A stretch of DNA of 64,000 bases. Origin: Sphingomonas crusticola. GTDB taxonomy: Bacteria > Pseudomonadota > Alphaproteobacteria > Sphingomonadales > Sphingomonadaceae. The notes under the pieces are model-generated. The model was not told where the DNA came from. It made no database searches and saw only the letters and a list, made by a program, of their open reading frames with translations. Positions 1 to 9,278 of the stretch are shown here, one piece after another. The translations under genes and the position numbers were made by a program. Position 1 is the first letter of the stretch, and each line of letters opens with the position of its first letter. The stretch spans positions 620,001 to 684,000 of the forward strand of contig NZ_QTJP01000001.1 of assembly GCF_003391115.1 (NCBI RefSeq). The letters run 5' to 3'.

Positions 1-175
1 TGAGATCGGGCCGGCGGACGCGGCGGCCAGCGACGCGCAGGCCTTCGAATGCCTGCGGGCTGGTGACCTCGTGGACGAGATGGCGGTCGATATAGATCAG
101 GCAGGTGCCGTCGTCGCGGCGGGCGACGACATGCGCGTCCCAGATCTTTTCATACAGCGTGCGCGGTGCGGACAT
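1..175 (-). CDS. leuC: 3-isopropylmalate dehydratase large subunit, N-terminal part (LeuC)
   Basis: The minus strand from the ATG at 175 encodes a peptide beginning [17 protein letters not shown] and continuing with [19 protein letters not shown]. This is the characteristic LeuC N-terminus. LeuC is the iron-sulfur subunit that isomerises 2-isopropylmalate to 3-isopropylmalate in leucine biosynthesis. Only about 58 codons lie in the window; the gene runs off the left edge, so the cluster-binding cysteines cannot be inspected. Its start faces away from the diguanylate cyclase gene at 341, leaving a shared 165-bp upstream region. Confidence 0.9.
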   Translation of the reverse strand, partial: MSAPRTLYEKIWDAHVVARRDDGTCLIYIDRHLVHEVTSPQAFEGLRVAGRRVRRPDL

Positions 176-340
176 GATGCAAGCGCACATAAGAGCGGAT
201 GCGCACGAAGGCCAGTGAGGGCGTGCGCAACTTCGTCGCGCCCGGGAATATGATATGTTAGGCGGTCGACGACAAAGTGTCGGCATTCGAAGGGGATCAC
301 GCGGTTTCGACTGCGCAATTTCCCGGCTAATAGGAGCCTG
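176..340. other. divergent intergenic region between leuC and the GGDEF gene
   Basis: This 165-bp stretch separates two divergently transcribed genes and must hold both promoters. An AGGAG ribosome site lies just before the ATG at 341. I see no convincing operator, attenuator or RNA gene. Confidence 0.4.
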
Positions 341-1711
341 ATGAGCAGCGCCTGGCAGTATGATCCCGAAGATCCGTCGTCGTTGACGAACGCGCTCAAG
401 CGCGGGCCATCGGCGGTCGACCTGCGTTTCGAGATCATCCTGTTCCTGCTGTTGCTGCTGACGCTGGCCGCGGTGCGGTTTCAGGACCAGCTGCTGGCGC
501 ATGCGTTCGTGATCGAGCCCGGCGACGTCGCCCATTATACGCCGCGCTTCTATGGCGACGCGGCCAATGGCGGCAATTCGACGATCGCGCTCGATCCGCA
601 TCGCCCGCTATCCTGGCAATGCACGGTACGGCCGAAATATGCCTTCCCTTATTGCGGCTATGAGCTGCTGATCGATGCCCGGACGCCCAACAAGGGCCTC
701 AACCTTTCTAAATTCGATACGCTTACCATCGACCTGGATTATACCGGGCCGTGGGAGACGTTTCGGATCTACCTCAAGAATTACGACCCGCGTTATTCGC
801 GGCCGGGCGTCCCCGAAACGCTCAAATATAACAAGGTGGAGGTCGCCGCGCGGCCGGGACATAATGTCGTGCAGCTGAAGCTTGCGGATTTCGGCGTGGC
901 GGAATGGTGGGTCACGCAGAACAATATCCGTCCAGGGCTGAGCACGCCCCAGCTCAACAACGTCACCGAGATTCAATTCCAGACAGGAACGCGCGCCAAA
1001 CCGGGCATCTATCATTTCAACGTCCACCGCGTGACGCTGCAAGGCCGCGTGGTCGGCAAGGCCACATGGTACGCGGCCATCCTGGCGGTATGGGCGATCA
1101 TGATCGGCCTGTATCTGGTCTACCGCATCGTGCGCCTGCGGCGCGACCTGGAATGGCGGCGTGAGAGCCAGGCGGCGGCGTTGCGTCTCGCCCAATTCGC
1201 CGAGGAATCCGCGCGGCGCGACTATCTGACCAAGCTGCTCAACCGCACCGGCGTGATCGACTTCTATCATCCGATGGCGATGAACCGGCACGGCGACGGA
1301 TCGTTCGCCGTGATCCTGCTCGACGTCGATCATTTCAAGACGATCAACGATCGTTTCGGCCACAGCATCGGCGACCGCGTGCTGGCGGATATCGCGACGA
1401 TCCTCACCGCCAATACCCGGATCGGCGACATTGTCGGACGCTGGGGCGGCGAAGAATTCCTCCTGATCTGCAATAATTGCGACGAGGACGGGGCGATCAG
1501 CATCGCCAATAAATTGCGGGCGAGCATCGAGCTTCACGAATTCACCTCCGTCGGGCGTGTGACCGCCAGCCTGGGTGTCTATTGCTGCACCGGGCCGATG
1601 GACGCGCTGGAGCAGCTCGTCTCCTATGCCGACGCGGCGCTTTATGCCGCCAAGGAGCAGGGCCGTAACCGCGTGGTGATGTACCAGCCCTTCATGCGCG
1701 AAGCGGCCTGA
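341..1711 (+). CDS. membrane-anchored diguanylate cyclase with extracytoplasmic sensor domain
   Basis: The 456-residue protein has a transmembrane helix near residues 32-47, an extracytoplasmic domain of about 190 residues, a second helix near 241-263 and a C-terminal GGDEF domain. The active-site motif is GGEEF at residues 369-373. An RxxD motif (RIGD, 360-363) sits exactly five residues upstream, the spacing of the c-di-GMP product-inhibition site. It should therefore make c-di-GMP from two GTP and be feedback inhibited. The extracytoplasmic part resembles no sensor family I recognise. The ATG follows an AGGAG site. The gene ends 3 bp from the convergent epimerase gene. Confidence 0.85.
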   Translation: MSSAWQYDPEDPSSLTNALKRGPSAVDLRFEIILFLLLLLTLAAVRFQDQLLAHAFVIEPGDVAHYTPRFYGDAANGGNSTIALDPHRPLSWQCTVRPKYAFPYCGYELLIDARTPNKGLNLSKFDTLTIDLDYTGPWETFRIYLKNYDPRYSRPGVPETLKYNKVEVAARPGHNVVQLKLADFGVAEWWVTQNNIRPGLSTPQLNNVTEIQFQTGTRAKPGIYHFNVHRVTLQGRVVGKATWYAAILAVWAIMIGLYLVYRIVRLRRDLEWRRESQAAALRLAQFAEESARRDYLTKLLNRTGVIDFYHPMAMNRHGDGSFAVILLDVDHFKTINDRFGHSIGDRVLADIATILTANTRIGDIVGRWGGEEFLLICNNCDEDGAISIANKLRASIELHEFTSVGRVTASLGVYCCTGPMDALEQLVSYADAALYAAKEQGRNRVVMYQPFMREAA

Positions 1712-1714
1712 GCT

Positions 1715-2686
1715 TCAAGGCCCGCGCTGGGCGATAGCCTGTGGCGAGACATAAGAGGGGTCATGCTTGAACGGCAGCGGCCTGTCCTGCCGTAACGTCT
1801 CCAGCAGCGCCGCAAAATCGGTACGGCAGCGAAAGCCGAGCACGCGCTCCGCCAGGGTTGCGTCGTAAATGCGATCGATCGAGCGCGGCAATTGCCACCC
1901 GCGGCGCGAAAACAGCCCGGCCGCATCCGGGAAATGCCGCGCCACCACGTTGGCCGCATCGCGCTTGAGGGCGCCCGCCTCGTCCGGGCTGAAAGGCGTC
2001 GGTGCGGAAATGATGAAGATGCCGAAGCCGATCTCCGGAGCGCGCGCCAGCGCGACACGGTGCGCCTCCGCTGCATCCTCAACGGTCAGGCGCCGGTTGA
2101 GCAGCTCAGTCGCCTTGGTATTTTCCCCGGATGTAGAGAGGAGGTGCGCCTGATCATCTTCCTCGGGAAAGAAGCGACTGGTGCGCAGGATCACGATCGG
2201 CAGGCCATGTTCGTCGTGGACCAGGCGGCACAACCGTTCGGCGGCGAGCTTCGTCGCGCCATAGATATTGCGCGGGGCAAGCGGTGCCAGCGTCTCGTCG
2301 ATCCAGATTGCAGCATCGCCGCGGCCTTCCCGGATCGCGCTCGAAATCATCAGCGAAGTCGTCGAGGTGAAGACGAAGCGTTCAACCTTTGCGGCAACCG
2401 CCTCCTCCAACAGCGCAAGTGTCCCGCTGACATTGACATCGATGAAGCGCTGTTTTGGAAAACGTTCGATATCCGGCTTGTGCAGGGCCGCACCGTGAAC
2501 CACCCCGTGGATAGGCTGCTCGCCAAAGAGGCGTGAAATCAGCGCCCGATCATCAACCGCGCCGATCACATCCGTATGTGTGCCCGGTGCGACGTCCAGT
2601 CCGACCACGCCGTGGCCGTCCGCCTTGAGCAGCGGCGCGAGATGGCGCCCGAGCCATCCGCTCGATCCGGTGAGCAGGATATTCAT
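1715..2686 (-). CDS. NAD(P)-dependent epimerase/dehydratase (extended SDR)
   Basis: The 323-residue protein opens with a Rossmann motif, TGSSGWLG (GxxGxxG), followed by an acidic residue at the end of the second strand (GLDV). A YxxxK catalytic pair is visible in NIYGATKLAAE, preceded by a TSTTS serine stretch. These define an extended short-chain dehydrogenase acting on a nucleotide sugar or related substrate. The substrate cannot be read from sequence, and no polysaccharide genes flank it. It is convergent with the GGDEF gene and lies 37 bp beyond the stop of the serine hydrolase gene, so those two may be co-transcribed. Confidence 0.8.
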   Translation of the reverse strand: MNILLTGSSGWLGRHLAPLLKADGHGVVGLDVAPGTHTDVIGAVDDRALISRLFGEQPIHGVVHGAALHKPDIERFPKQRFIDVNVSGTLALLEEAVAAKVERFVFTSTTSLMISSAIREGRGDAAIWIDETLAPLAPRNIYGATKLAAERLCRLVHDEHGLPIVILRTSRFFPEEDDQAHLLSTSGENTKATELLNRRLTVEDAAEAHRVALARAPEIGFGIFIISAPTPFSPDEAGALKRDAANVVARHFPDAAGLFSRRGWQLPRSIDRIYDATLAERVLGFRCRTDFAALLETLRQDRPLPFKHDPSYVSPQAIAQRGP

Positions 2687-2723
2687 GACGCGCGCCGCCT
2701 ACCCGCTGCTCGGTCCCTGTCAA

Positions 2724-4004
2724 TCAGGGCTTTCCGATCTCGATCCAGTCATGGAACGGCAGGCGGTAATATTGATCGAACACCTCAAGCGGCAGGCCGG
2801 TCGGCTTTACCGAGGTCGAGTTCCACAGCATCGCGACGCCGAACCGCGCGGCCGGATCGAAGATCATCTCCGAGCGCGACCCGCGAACCGCGCCGCGATG
2901 CCAGACGAGATGGTGGCCCTCATAATCCGACTGGCGGAAGGCGAGACCGTAGGAACTGCCCTTGAGCGCAAGATCATAGTGCGCAAGCCCACGGCGCGGC
3001 GTGAAGACGCGCGGCACATGGAGCGTGAACAGCAGGTCCTGCGGCAGCACGTTCGGCGCGCCGCCCATCTGCGCGCGCATCCAGATGCCGAGGTCGACGA
3101 TCGAGCTATTGACGCCCCCAGCGGCGGGAATGCGGTAATAGGCTTCCTGGACCGGGATCGGGCGGCGGCCGGCATGGGGGCGCGCCCAGCTGGGTGATCT
3201 CATCAAACCTTGCTGGGTCGTGCTCGCGCTGGTCATGCCAAGCGGGTCGAACAAATAGCGGCGCGCGGCCTCCTCATAAGTCAGGCCGGTTGCCTTGCTG
3301 ATCGCCTCGTGCGCCACATCGAATGCGACATTCTGATAGGCCCAGCACGTACCCGGCGGACACATGGGGAAGAGCGGGCCATACATGCCGCGGATCGCGG
3401 CAGGATCCTCATTGTCCTCCAGCCGATCGTCATAGGCATTCTTGACGATGCCGAGCCGGTGCGACAGCGCGTCCGCGAGCGTCGCGACATTCTGGTTGTT
3501 ATGCGGCAGCTTGAGCGTCGACGACCATTTGGACACGGGATCGTCGAGGCGCAGCTTGCCCTGCCGCGCCAGCAGCGCTTCCATCGTCGCCGCGACGCCC
3601 TTGGAGACCGACGCCCAGCGCCATACCGTCTGCACCGTCGCCGGCTCGCCGGTATCGGCATCGACCGTGCCATAGGCCTTGATGAAGGACAGCTGGCCAT
3701 CCTCGATCACGGCGATGGCGAGGCCGGCCATGTCCTTGCGCTCCATCAACGCGCGGATGCGGGCGTCGAGATGCGCATAATCGACGCGATAGGCGCGCGG
3801 ATTGAGCGGCCCGGCGCCGAGCGCCCGTTCGGCCCTGGCCGCCGCGCTGATCCCCTGGCGGACCGGCCGGTTGGCAAGGAAGTGGCGGCCGATCACCAGC
3901 AACTCAACCAACAAGGCGAGCGCCAGCAAGGCGTAAAAGCTGCGCACGACCAGCGGATCGCGCCACAATGGGCGGGAAGACCTGGGGCGGCGTGGAGGGG
4001 TCAC
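2724..4004 (-). CDS. serine beta-lactamase-like hydrolase, membrane anchored
   Basis: The 426-residue protein has one N-terminal membrane helix (about residues 20-42) and a beta-lactamase/DD-peptidase fold domain. The three motifs are present: SxxK as SVSK in WASVSKG, YxN as YQN, and HxG as HRG near the C-terminus (the position of KTG in penicillin-binding proteins). This fits class C-like esterases or peptidases placed outside the inner membrane; the substrate is unknown and it need not confer antibiotic resistance. The start is a GTG at 4004 with no clear Shine-Dalgarno, so the exact N-terminus is uncertain. Confidence 0.8.
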   Translation of the reverse strand: MTPPRRPRSSRPLWRDPLVVRSFYALLALALLVELLVIGRHFLANRPVRQGISAAARAERALGAGPLNPRAYRVDYAHLDARIRALMERKDMAGLAIAVIEDGQLSFIKAYGTVDADTGEPATVQTVWRWASVSKGVAATMEALLARQGKLRLDDPVSKWSSTLKLPHNNQNVATLADALSHRLGIVKNAYDDRLEDNEDPAAIRGMYGPLFPMCPPGTCWAYQNVAFDVAHEAISKATGLTYEEAARRYLFDPLGMTSASTTQQGLMRSPSWARPHAGRRPIPVQEAYYRIPAAGGVNSSIVDLGIWMRAQMGGAPNVLPQDLLFTLHVPRVFTPRRGLAHYDLALKGSSYGLAFRQSDYEGHHLVWHRGAVRGSRSEMIFDPAARFGVAMLWNSTSVKPTGLPLEVFDQYYRLPFHDWIEIGKP

Positions 4005-4186
4005 GGGCGGAGATTCATCGTCGCCACACGGCCTTGGAGCGGGCCGACGGCAGCGTCAACGGAGGCGTGACTCGGCTCGTCGCGCGACGAACCGTTAGTC
4101 GTTCCCGGCGAGGCCTGGTCGAGCAAAAAATCAAGCTTGCGCGCGTTAGCGCCCGCGCGGCCGCGCGATCCCTTATCATCGCTGGA

Positions 4187-4204
4187 CCCCGGCCTTCGCC
4201 GGGG
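4187..4204. repeat. short GC-rich hairpin (half of the CCCCGGC...GCCGGGG repeat)
   Basis: A 7-bp perfect stem, CCCCGGC / GCCGGGG with a CTTC loop, sits 6 bp beyond the scoB stop. The same motif forms the arms of the larger repeat at 33203-33262, so this is a solitary arm of that family. It may also act as a transcript end stabiliser, but no T-tract follows on either strand. Confidence 0.6.
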
Positions 4205-4209
4205 AAGGA

Positions 4210-4845
4210 TTAGTCCTGGTAAGCCGCCGTCGTCCTGGCCTTCACCTCGTCCGCCGAAACACCCGGTGCGAGCTCGATCAGCTTGAACGGCGTCTGGTGA
4301 TCGGGCCGCTGGAACACGCACAAATCGGTGACGATCATGTCGACCACGTTCTTGCCGGTCAGCGGCAAAGTGCATTGCGGAATGAACTTCGGATCGCCGT
4401 TCTTGGAATTGTGCTCCATCACGACGATGATCTTCTTGACGCCGGCGACGAGGTCCATCGCCCCGCCCATCCCTTTCACCATCTTGCCGGGGATCATCCA
4501 ATTGGCGATGTCGCCGCCCTCGCTGACCTCCATCGCGCCGAGCACGGTCAGGTCGATATGGCCGCCGCGGATCATCGCGAAGCTGTCCGACGAGGAAAAA
4601 TAGGAGGAGGAAGCAAGCTGGCTGATCGTCTGCTTGCCCGCATTGATCAGGTCCGGGTCGACCTCATCGTCATAGGGGAACGGCCCGATGCCGAGCATGC
4701 CGTTTTCCGACTGAAGCGTGACCTCCACGCCTTCGGGCACATGGTTTGCCACCAAGGTCGGAATGCCGATCCCGAGATTGACGTAGAAGCCGTCCTTCAG
4801 CTCTTTCGCGGCGCGTGCCGCCATTTCGTCGCGCGTCCAGGCCAT
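4210..4845 (-). CDS. scoB: 3-oxoacid CoA-transferase subunit B
   Basis: The 211-residue protein is the beta subunit of succinyl-CoA:3-ketoacid (acetoacetate) CoA-transferase, which moves CoA between succinate and acetoacetate in ketone-body or PHB carbon use. The catalytic glutamate is Glu47 in the LQSENGMLG motif. The nucleotide-binding stretch [13 protein letters not shown] is near residues 23-35. The ATG at 4845 overlaps the stop of the upstream phosphatase gene as TGATG, which decides the start over a longer in-frame extension. Together with scoA it should form the alpha2-beta2 enzyme, although the two subunit genes are split by another gene. Confidence 0.93.
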   Translation of the reverse strand: MAWTRDEMAARAAKELKDGFYVNLGIGIPTLVANHVPEGVEVTLQSENGMLGIGPFPYDDEVDPDLINAGKQTISQLASSSYFSSSDSFAMIRGGHIDLTVLGAMEVSEGGDIANWMIPGKMVKGMGGAMDLVAGVKKIIVVMEHNSKNGDPKFIPQCTLPLTGKNVVDMIVTDLCVFQRPDHQTPFKLIELAPGVSADEVKARTTAAYQD

Positions 4846-5810
4846 CAGTGCTTCGCTTTCCTTGGGATTGGTGCAGGCGGGGTGGCGGGTGGGACCGAAC
4901 CCGGATCGCGCCATTGCTTGTCTTTTGGGAAGATGTCGTCCGCCTCACCCTGGAGCGCCTTGCCGTAAACCGGGTTCGGCAGCACGAACCAGCCTGCACC
5001 CCATAGGGTAGCAAGACCCGAATAAGCGACCGAAGCGCGGCGCGCGGCGATGCTGTTCGGCTCGGTCGTAAACAGATCGGAGAAGTCGACGAGCTGGTCG
5101 CCCGCCATCGCCAATACGCAATAGCGCGCCGCAATGGTGGCACGGCGACCGTCCTTGCCCGACCCCGAAGCATCGTCGCCGTTGAGGAACAATGTCTCGC
5201 CATGTTTTGCCGGCCCAAGGCCGGCGACATTCAACGCGCCCTCGGCGCCGGCCGCGTTCGCTGCTGCGCGATTGGAGTTGAAGATCACGGTCACGCCATG
5301 GCCGCGCAGCCGGTCCAGCGCTTCCTTGGCGCCGGGCGTGGGCGCGACATAATTCGCGCCGCCCTTCTCCCAGCGATCCCAGGCTTCCTGGTCGAACGCC
5401 TTTCGCTGGGCAACCAGGTCATCATATTCGGCGCCGAGATTGAGGATCGCGGTTTCATCGACGTCCAGCACGATAGCGGGCGGCCTGCCGTCACACGGCA
5501 CGAAGTGCGGATTTGCAAGCGTCGAGCCCGGCGCGAGGATGACGCCGCTGCGTTCCCCCCGTGCCAGTTGCGCGTCGACATAGTCGGCGAGGGCTCGCCA
5601 GGTCTGGCGCGTGAGCGCGGCCGCCTCGGCGGATCCGTAGAGATATTGGATGCCGTGCAGATTGGCCGGCACCGGCGGCGGTTGGGGCGGATAATAAGGC
5701 TTGGCCGCGGCTACGCGGTGGGCCCTGGACGAAGCCTGTTTTTTGGTGAGCGAAGCGGCCGGCGCCGAAAGCGCGAGCGCCACCGCCATCGCCGTCAGCG
5801 CATGTCTCAT
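4845..5810 (-). CDS. exported HAD-type acid phosphatase (class III / e(P4)-like)
   Basis: The 321-residue protein has an N-terminal signal sequence (about residues 1-20) and a HAD subfamily IIIB domain. The nucleophile motif is DVDET in [10 protein letters not shown] and the second HAD motif is FNSNR. Members dephosphorylate nucleotides or organic phosphomonoesters outside the cytoplasm. No lipobox is visible, so it is probably periplasmic. Its start overlaps the scoA stop as ATGA and its stop overlaps the scoB start as TGATG, so it is translationally locked between the two CoA-transferase subunits. The functional reason for this placement is unclear. Confidence 0.85.
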   Translation of the reverse strand: MRHALTAMAVALALSAPAASLTKKQASSRAHRVAAAKPYYPPQPPPVPANLHGIQYLYGSAEAAALTRQTWRALADYVDAQLARGERSGVILAPGSTLANPHFVPCDGRPPAIVLDVDETAILNLGAEYDDLVAQRKAFDQEAWDRWEKGGANYVAPTPGAKEALDRLRGHGVTVIFNSNRAAANAAGAEGALNVAGLGPAKHGETLFLNGDDASGSGKDGRRATIAARYCVLAMAGDQLVDFSDLFTTEPNSIAARRASVAYSGLATLWGAGWFVLPNPVYGKALQGEADDIFPKDKQWRDPGSVPPATPPAPIPRKAKH

Positions 5811-6517
5811 GCCGGTTCGCGCGTTCGCACCGTGCGGAATTCGATCTTCTTGTCGTAAGGCGCGCCCAGCACCAGGCGCTTCACGTAGATGCCGGGCACA
5901 TGGATGCAGTCGGGATCGAGGCTGCCGACCGGCACGATCTCCTCGACCTCGGCGACGGTGCGCTTGCTTGCGGTCGCCATCGGCTGATTGAAGTTGCGGG
6001 CCGTCTTGCGGAAGATCAGATTGCCGGCCTCGTCGGCCTTCCAGCCCTTGATGATCGACAGATCGGCAACGATGCCGCGTTCGAGCACGTAGGTTTCGCC
6101 GTCGAACTCCTTGGTTTCCTTGCCGTCGGCGACGACCGTGCCGACGCCGGTTTTAGTGTAGAAGCCGGGAATGCCGGCGCCACCCGCGCGGCAGCGCTCG
6201 GCCAGCGTGCCCTGGGGGCAGAATTCGACCTCAAGCTCGCCGGCGAGATATTGCCGTTCGAATTCCTTATTCTCGCCGACATAGGACGAGATCATCTTCG
6301 CGATCTGACGGCTACGGAGCAATTTGCCCAAGCCTACGCCGTCGATGCCGGCATTGTTGGAGACGATGGTCAGCCCCTTCACGCCCGAGGCTTCGATCGC
6401 GTCGATCAACCGTTCGGGAATGCCGCACAGCCCGAAACCACCCGCGCAGATGATCATATTGTCCGTAAGCAGGCCGGCGAGCGCGGCAGTTGCATCCGGA
6501 TAAATCTTGTTCGCCAC
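5807..6517 (-). CDS. scoA: 3-oxoacid CoA-transferase subunit A
   Basis: This is the alpha subunit partner of ScoB, about 236 residues. It carries the CoA-binding GGFGLCGIP motif near the N-terminus and family blocks such as SNNAG and [10 protein letters not shown] place the start at the GTG at 6517 (VANKIYPDA) because an AGGGA site lies just upstream and family members start at NKIYPD. An ATG 45 bp further upstream would add a non-conserved extension. It is the first gene of the scoA-phosphatase-scoB unit and is followed by an ATGA overlap. Confidence 0.9.
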   Translation of the reverse strand: MANKIYPDATAALAGLLTDNMIICAGGFGLCGIPERLIDAIEASGVKGLTIVSNNAGIDGVGLGKLLRSRQIAKMISSYVGENKEFERQYLAGELEVEFCPQGTLAERCRAGGAGIPGFYTKTGVGTVVADGKETKEFDGETYVLERGIVADLSIIKGWKADEAGNLIFRKTARNFNQPMATASKRTVAEVEEIVPVGSLDPDCIHVPGIYVKRLVLGAPYDKKIEFRTVRTREPA

Positions 6518-6614
6518 GGCTTTTCCCTGAGCGGAATGATGGTTTGGCGATAGGCCGAGCACAGGCGCGCGGTCAACGTTGCCCCGCCCTTCGCGGCGAC
6601 GCTATAGGCAGCGC

Positions 6615-8270
6615 ATGACTTCCATGAGAACCGGCGGCCGCATTCTGGTCGATGCGCTCGTCGCGCAGGGCTGCGACCGTATCTTCACCGTGCCGGGGGA
6701 GAGCTTCCTGCCGGTGCTCGACGCGCTGGTGGACGCGCCTCAGATCGACGTGGTCGTGACGCGCGCCGAAGGTGGTGCCGCCTTCATGGCCGAGGCGGAC
6801 GGCAAGATGACGCATCGGCCCGGCGTGTGTTTCGTGACGCGCGGACCCGGTGCGACCAACGCGTCGATCGGCGTCCACGTGGCGATGCAGGATTCGACGC
6901 CCATGATCCTGTTCGTCGGCGATGTCGCGCGCGACGCACGGGATCGCGAGGGATTTCAGGAGGTGGATTTCCCGGCCTTCTTCGCGCCGCTCGCGAAATG
7001 GTCGGCGCGGATCGAGGATGCCGCGCGCATCCCCGAATATGTCGCGCGCGCCTACGCCACCGCGATGAACGGGCGGCCGGGCCCGGTGGTGCTGGCGCTG
7101 CCCGAGGACATGCTGGAGAGCGAGGCGGAGGCGCTGGATCGGCCGCGAGTCAGCCGCGTGGCGCAGGCGTGCGACTTCGATGCGATCAACCTGTTGTACG
7201 ACAAGCTGCGCGGTGCCAAGGCGCCGCTCGCGATCGTCGGCGGCACAGACTGGGATGCGGAGACGGGCGATAATTTCGCGCTGTTCGCCATGCGCACCGG
7301 CCTGCCGGTGGCTGCTGCCTTTCGCCGACAGGACGCGATCGCCAACGATTGCCCCGTCTATGCCGGCAATCTCGGCTATGGCCCCAATCCCAAGCTCGTG
7401 GAACGGATCAAGCAAGCGGACCTGTTGCTCGTGGTTGGCGCGCGATTGGGCGAGGCGACGACGGACGGCTATGCGTTGGTCACACCCGATCATCCGGGAC
7501 AGACGCTGATCCACGTCCATCCCGACCCCGAGGAACTCAATCGTGTCTATCGCGCCGACGTCGCGATCTGTGCCGACATGCGCAGCTTCGCGCGGGCCGT
7601 GGCCGAGACGGTCGACGAAACCTTGGTCGCGGACAGCAGCGGCACCGATGCCCACGCCGACTGGCTGGCGTGGAGCACCCCCTTCGCCAACGACATGCCG
7701 CTCGATCTGGGCTTGTGCTGGGCTGAGTTACGCGAACGGCTGCCGGCCGACAGCATCATCTGTAACGGCGCGGGCAATTTTTCCGCCTGGGCGCATCGTT
7801 TCTGGCGCTATGCCGCGCAGCCGTCCCAGCTGGCGCCGACGGCGGGCGCGATGGGCTATGGCGTGCCAGCGGCGGTCGCGGCCGCGATCCGGTTCCCCGG
7901 GCGCCGCGCGGTGGCGGTCGCGGGGGACGGCGATTTCCAGATGAACGGGCAGGAATTGGCAACCGCCGCGCGGCAAGGCGCGCGCCTGCTGGTGCTGCTG
8001 GTCGACAATGGCAGCTATGGCACGATCCGGATGCACCAGGAGCGGCGCTACCCGGCGCGCGTTTCGGCAACCGACCTGACCAATCCGGATTTCGCAGCGC
8101 TGGCACGCGCCTATGGCGGCTGGGCCGAGACGGTGGGGACCACCGAGCAATTCGCCCCTGCCCTCGCCCGCGCTCTGGAGCAGCCGGGCATTGCACTCCT
8201 CCACCTGAAGACCGACATCGAGCGGATCAGCCCGACGCTTACCGTTTCGGGGCTGCGGGCGGCGAAGTGA
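6615..8270 (+). CDS. thiamine-diphosphate-dependent enzyme, acetolactate-synthase-like
   Basis: The protein, about 551 residues from MTSMRTGG, has the three-domain layout of the pyruvate oxidase/acetolactate synthase family. The N-terminal pyrimidine domain carries the catalytic glutamate in TRAEGGAAFMAE. The C-terminal pyrophosphate domain has GDGDFQMNGQEL followed by LLVDNGSYG, the GDG-x(n)-N thiamine-diphosphate motif. No regulatory-subunit gene is adjacent, so this is more likely a catabolic lyase or oxo-acid decarboxylase than the biosynthetic IlvB. It diverges from scoA. An upstream in-frame ATG at 6579 adds a basic non-conserved tail and was not chosen. Confidence 0.85.
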   Translation: MTSMRTGGRILVDALVAQGCDRIFTVPGESFLPVLDALVDAPQIDVVVTRAEGGAAFMAEADGKMTHRPGVCFVTRGPGATNASIGVHVAMQDSTPMILFVGDVARDARDREGFQEVDFPAFFAPLAKWSARIEDAARIPEYVARAYATAMNGRPGPVVLALPEDMLESEAEALDRPRVSRVAQACDFDAINLLYDKLRGAKAPLAIVGGTDWDAETGDNFALFAMRTGLPVAAAFRRQDAIANDCPVYAGNLGYGPNPKLVERIKQADLLLVVGARLGEATTDGYALVTPDHPGQTLIHVHPDPEELNRVYRADVAICADMRSFARAVAETVDETLVADSSGTDAHADWLAWSTPFANDMPLDLGLCWAELRERLPADSIICNGAGNFSAWAHRFWRYAAQPSQLAPTAGAMGYGVPAAVAAAIRFPGRRAVAVAGDGDFQMNGQELATAARQGARLLVLLVDNGSYGTIRMHQERRYPARVSATDLTNPDFAALARAYGGWAETVGTTEQFAPALARALEQPGIALLHLKTDIERISPTLTVSGLRAAK

Positions 8271-8290
8271 TTGCGTGCGCCGACCTTACG

Positions 8291-8380
8291 CATCACCCTG
8301 AACTTGTTTCAGGGACCACTCCGCATCCGCACTGTCGGATGTTTGGCGCGATCGATGCTGAAACAGGTTCAGCATGACGG
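8291..8380. repeat. two-hairpin REP-like repeat that overlaps the murI start
   Basis: Two hairpins face each other: CCCTGAA/TTCAGGG (8296-8314) and ATGCTGAA/TTCAGCAT (8355-8375). The two halves are also near-complementary to each other. This CTGAACTTGTTTCAG-type element is a familiar sphingomonad intergenic repeat. Its right hairpin contains the only usable murI start codon. Confidence 0.85.
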
Positions 8381-9198
8381 TTGGCGAATTACAGGCCGGC
8401 GCCATCGATAACCGCCCCATCCTCGTTTTCGATTCCGGTGTCGGCGGACTGTCGGTGCTGGCGGAGGTCCGGCAGGCCTTGCCCAAGGCCCCGATCGTCT
8501 ATGTCGCGGACAATGGCGGCTTCCCCTATGGCACCAAGACCGAGGCGGAGATTGCGGCGCGGGTGCCGGCCCTGCTCGGCCGGCTGGCGGAACGCTATCG
8601 CCCGCGGCTGATCATCATCGCCTGCAATACCGCCTCGACGATCGCGCTGCCGGGCGTGCGTGCGGCGCTGGATCTGCCGATCGTCGGGACGGTGCCGGCG
8701 ATCAAACCCGCCGCCGAGCGATCGACCAGCCGTGTGATCGGCGTGCTCGGAACCGACGCGACCGTGCGCCAGCCTTATGTCGACGATCTCTCGCGCCAGT
8801 TTGCCAGCGACTGCCTGGTCTTGCGTCACGGCTCCGCGGCGCTGGTCCAGCTTGCCGAGGCAAGCTTGCGGGGCGAAGCGACGCCGGACGGCGCTTATAG
8901 CGATGCCCTCGGCGGCTTGCTTGATCAGTCCGGGGGTGACCGCATGGATACGGTGGTGCTGGCATGCACGCATTTCCCGCTCGTCGCCGATCGCCTCGCC
9001 GCAATCGCGCCGCGTCCGCTGACCTTCGTCGATGGCGCCAGCGGCATTGCCCGGCGCACGGCCACCCTCACGCGCGACCACAGCTGGCCCGATCGAGCGA
9101 CGCCAGCTATTGCCGTCTTCACCGCGCCAATCGAGGTATCGGAAGGGCTGAAGGCCTCCCTTGCCGGCTTCGGCCTGTCGAAAATCGAACGGCTTTGA
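8374..9198 (+). CDS. murI: glutamate racemase
   Basis: MurI interconverts L- and D-glutamate to supply D-Glu for peptidoglycan. The 274-residue protein shows the N-terminal FDSGVGGLSV motif and both catalytic cysteine blocks, IIACNTAST and LACTHFPL. The ATG at 8374 is the only ATG/GTG/TTG in frame before the conserved RPILVFDSG: an in-frame TGA lies at 8359-8361. That ATG is the 3' edge of a repeat hairpin and has no visible Shine-Dalgarno, which is unusual for an essential gene. Confidence 0.95.
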   Translation: MTVGELQAGAIDNRPILVFDSGVGGLSVLAEVRQALPKAPIVYVADNGGFPYGTKTEAEIAARVPALLGRLAERYRPRLIIIACNTASTIALPGVRAALDLPIVGTVPAIKPAAERSTSRVIGVLGTDATVRQPYVDDLSRQFASDCLVLRHGSAALVQLAEASLRGEATPDGAYSDALGGLLDQSGGDRMDTVVLACTHFPLVADRLAAIAPRPLTFVDGASGIARRTATLTRDHSWPDRATPAIAVFTAPIEVSEGLKASLAGFGLSKIERL

Positions 9199-9278
9199 CC
9201 AAAAAGGCGTGGGCAGCGCTGGAAACCTTTCCATTTCGGCGCTAGAGGCGCGCTTCGACACCCCCGGGGACGTTCCTC

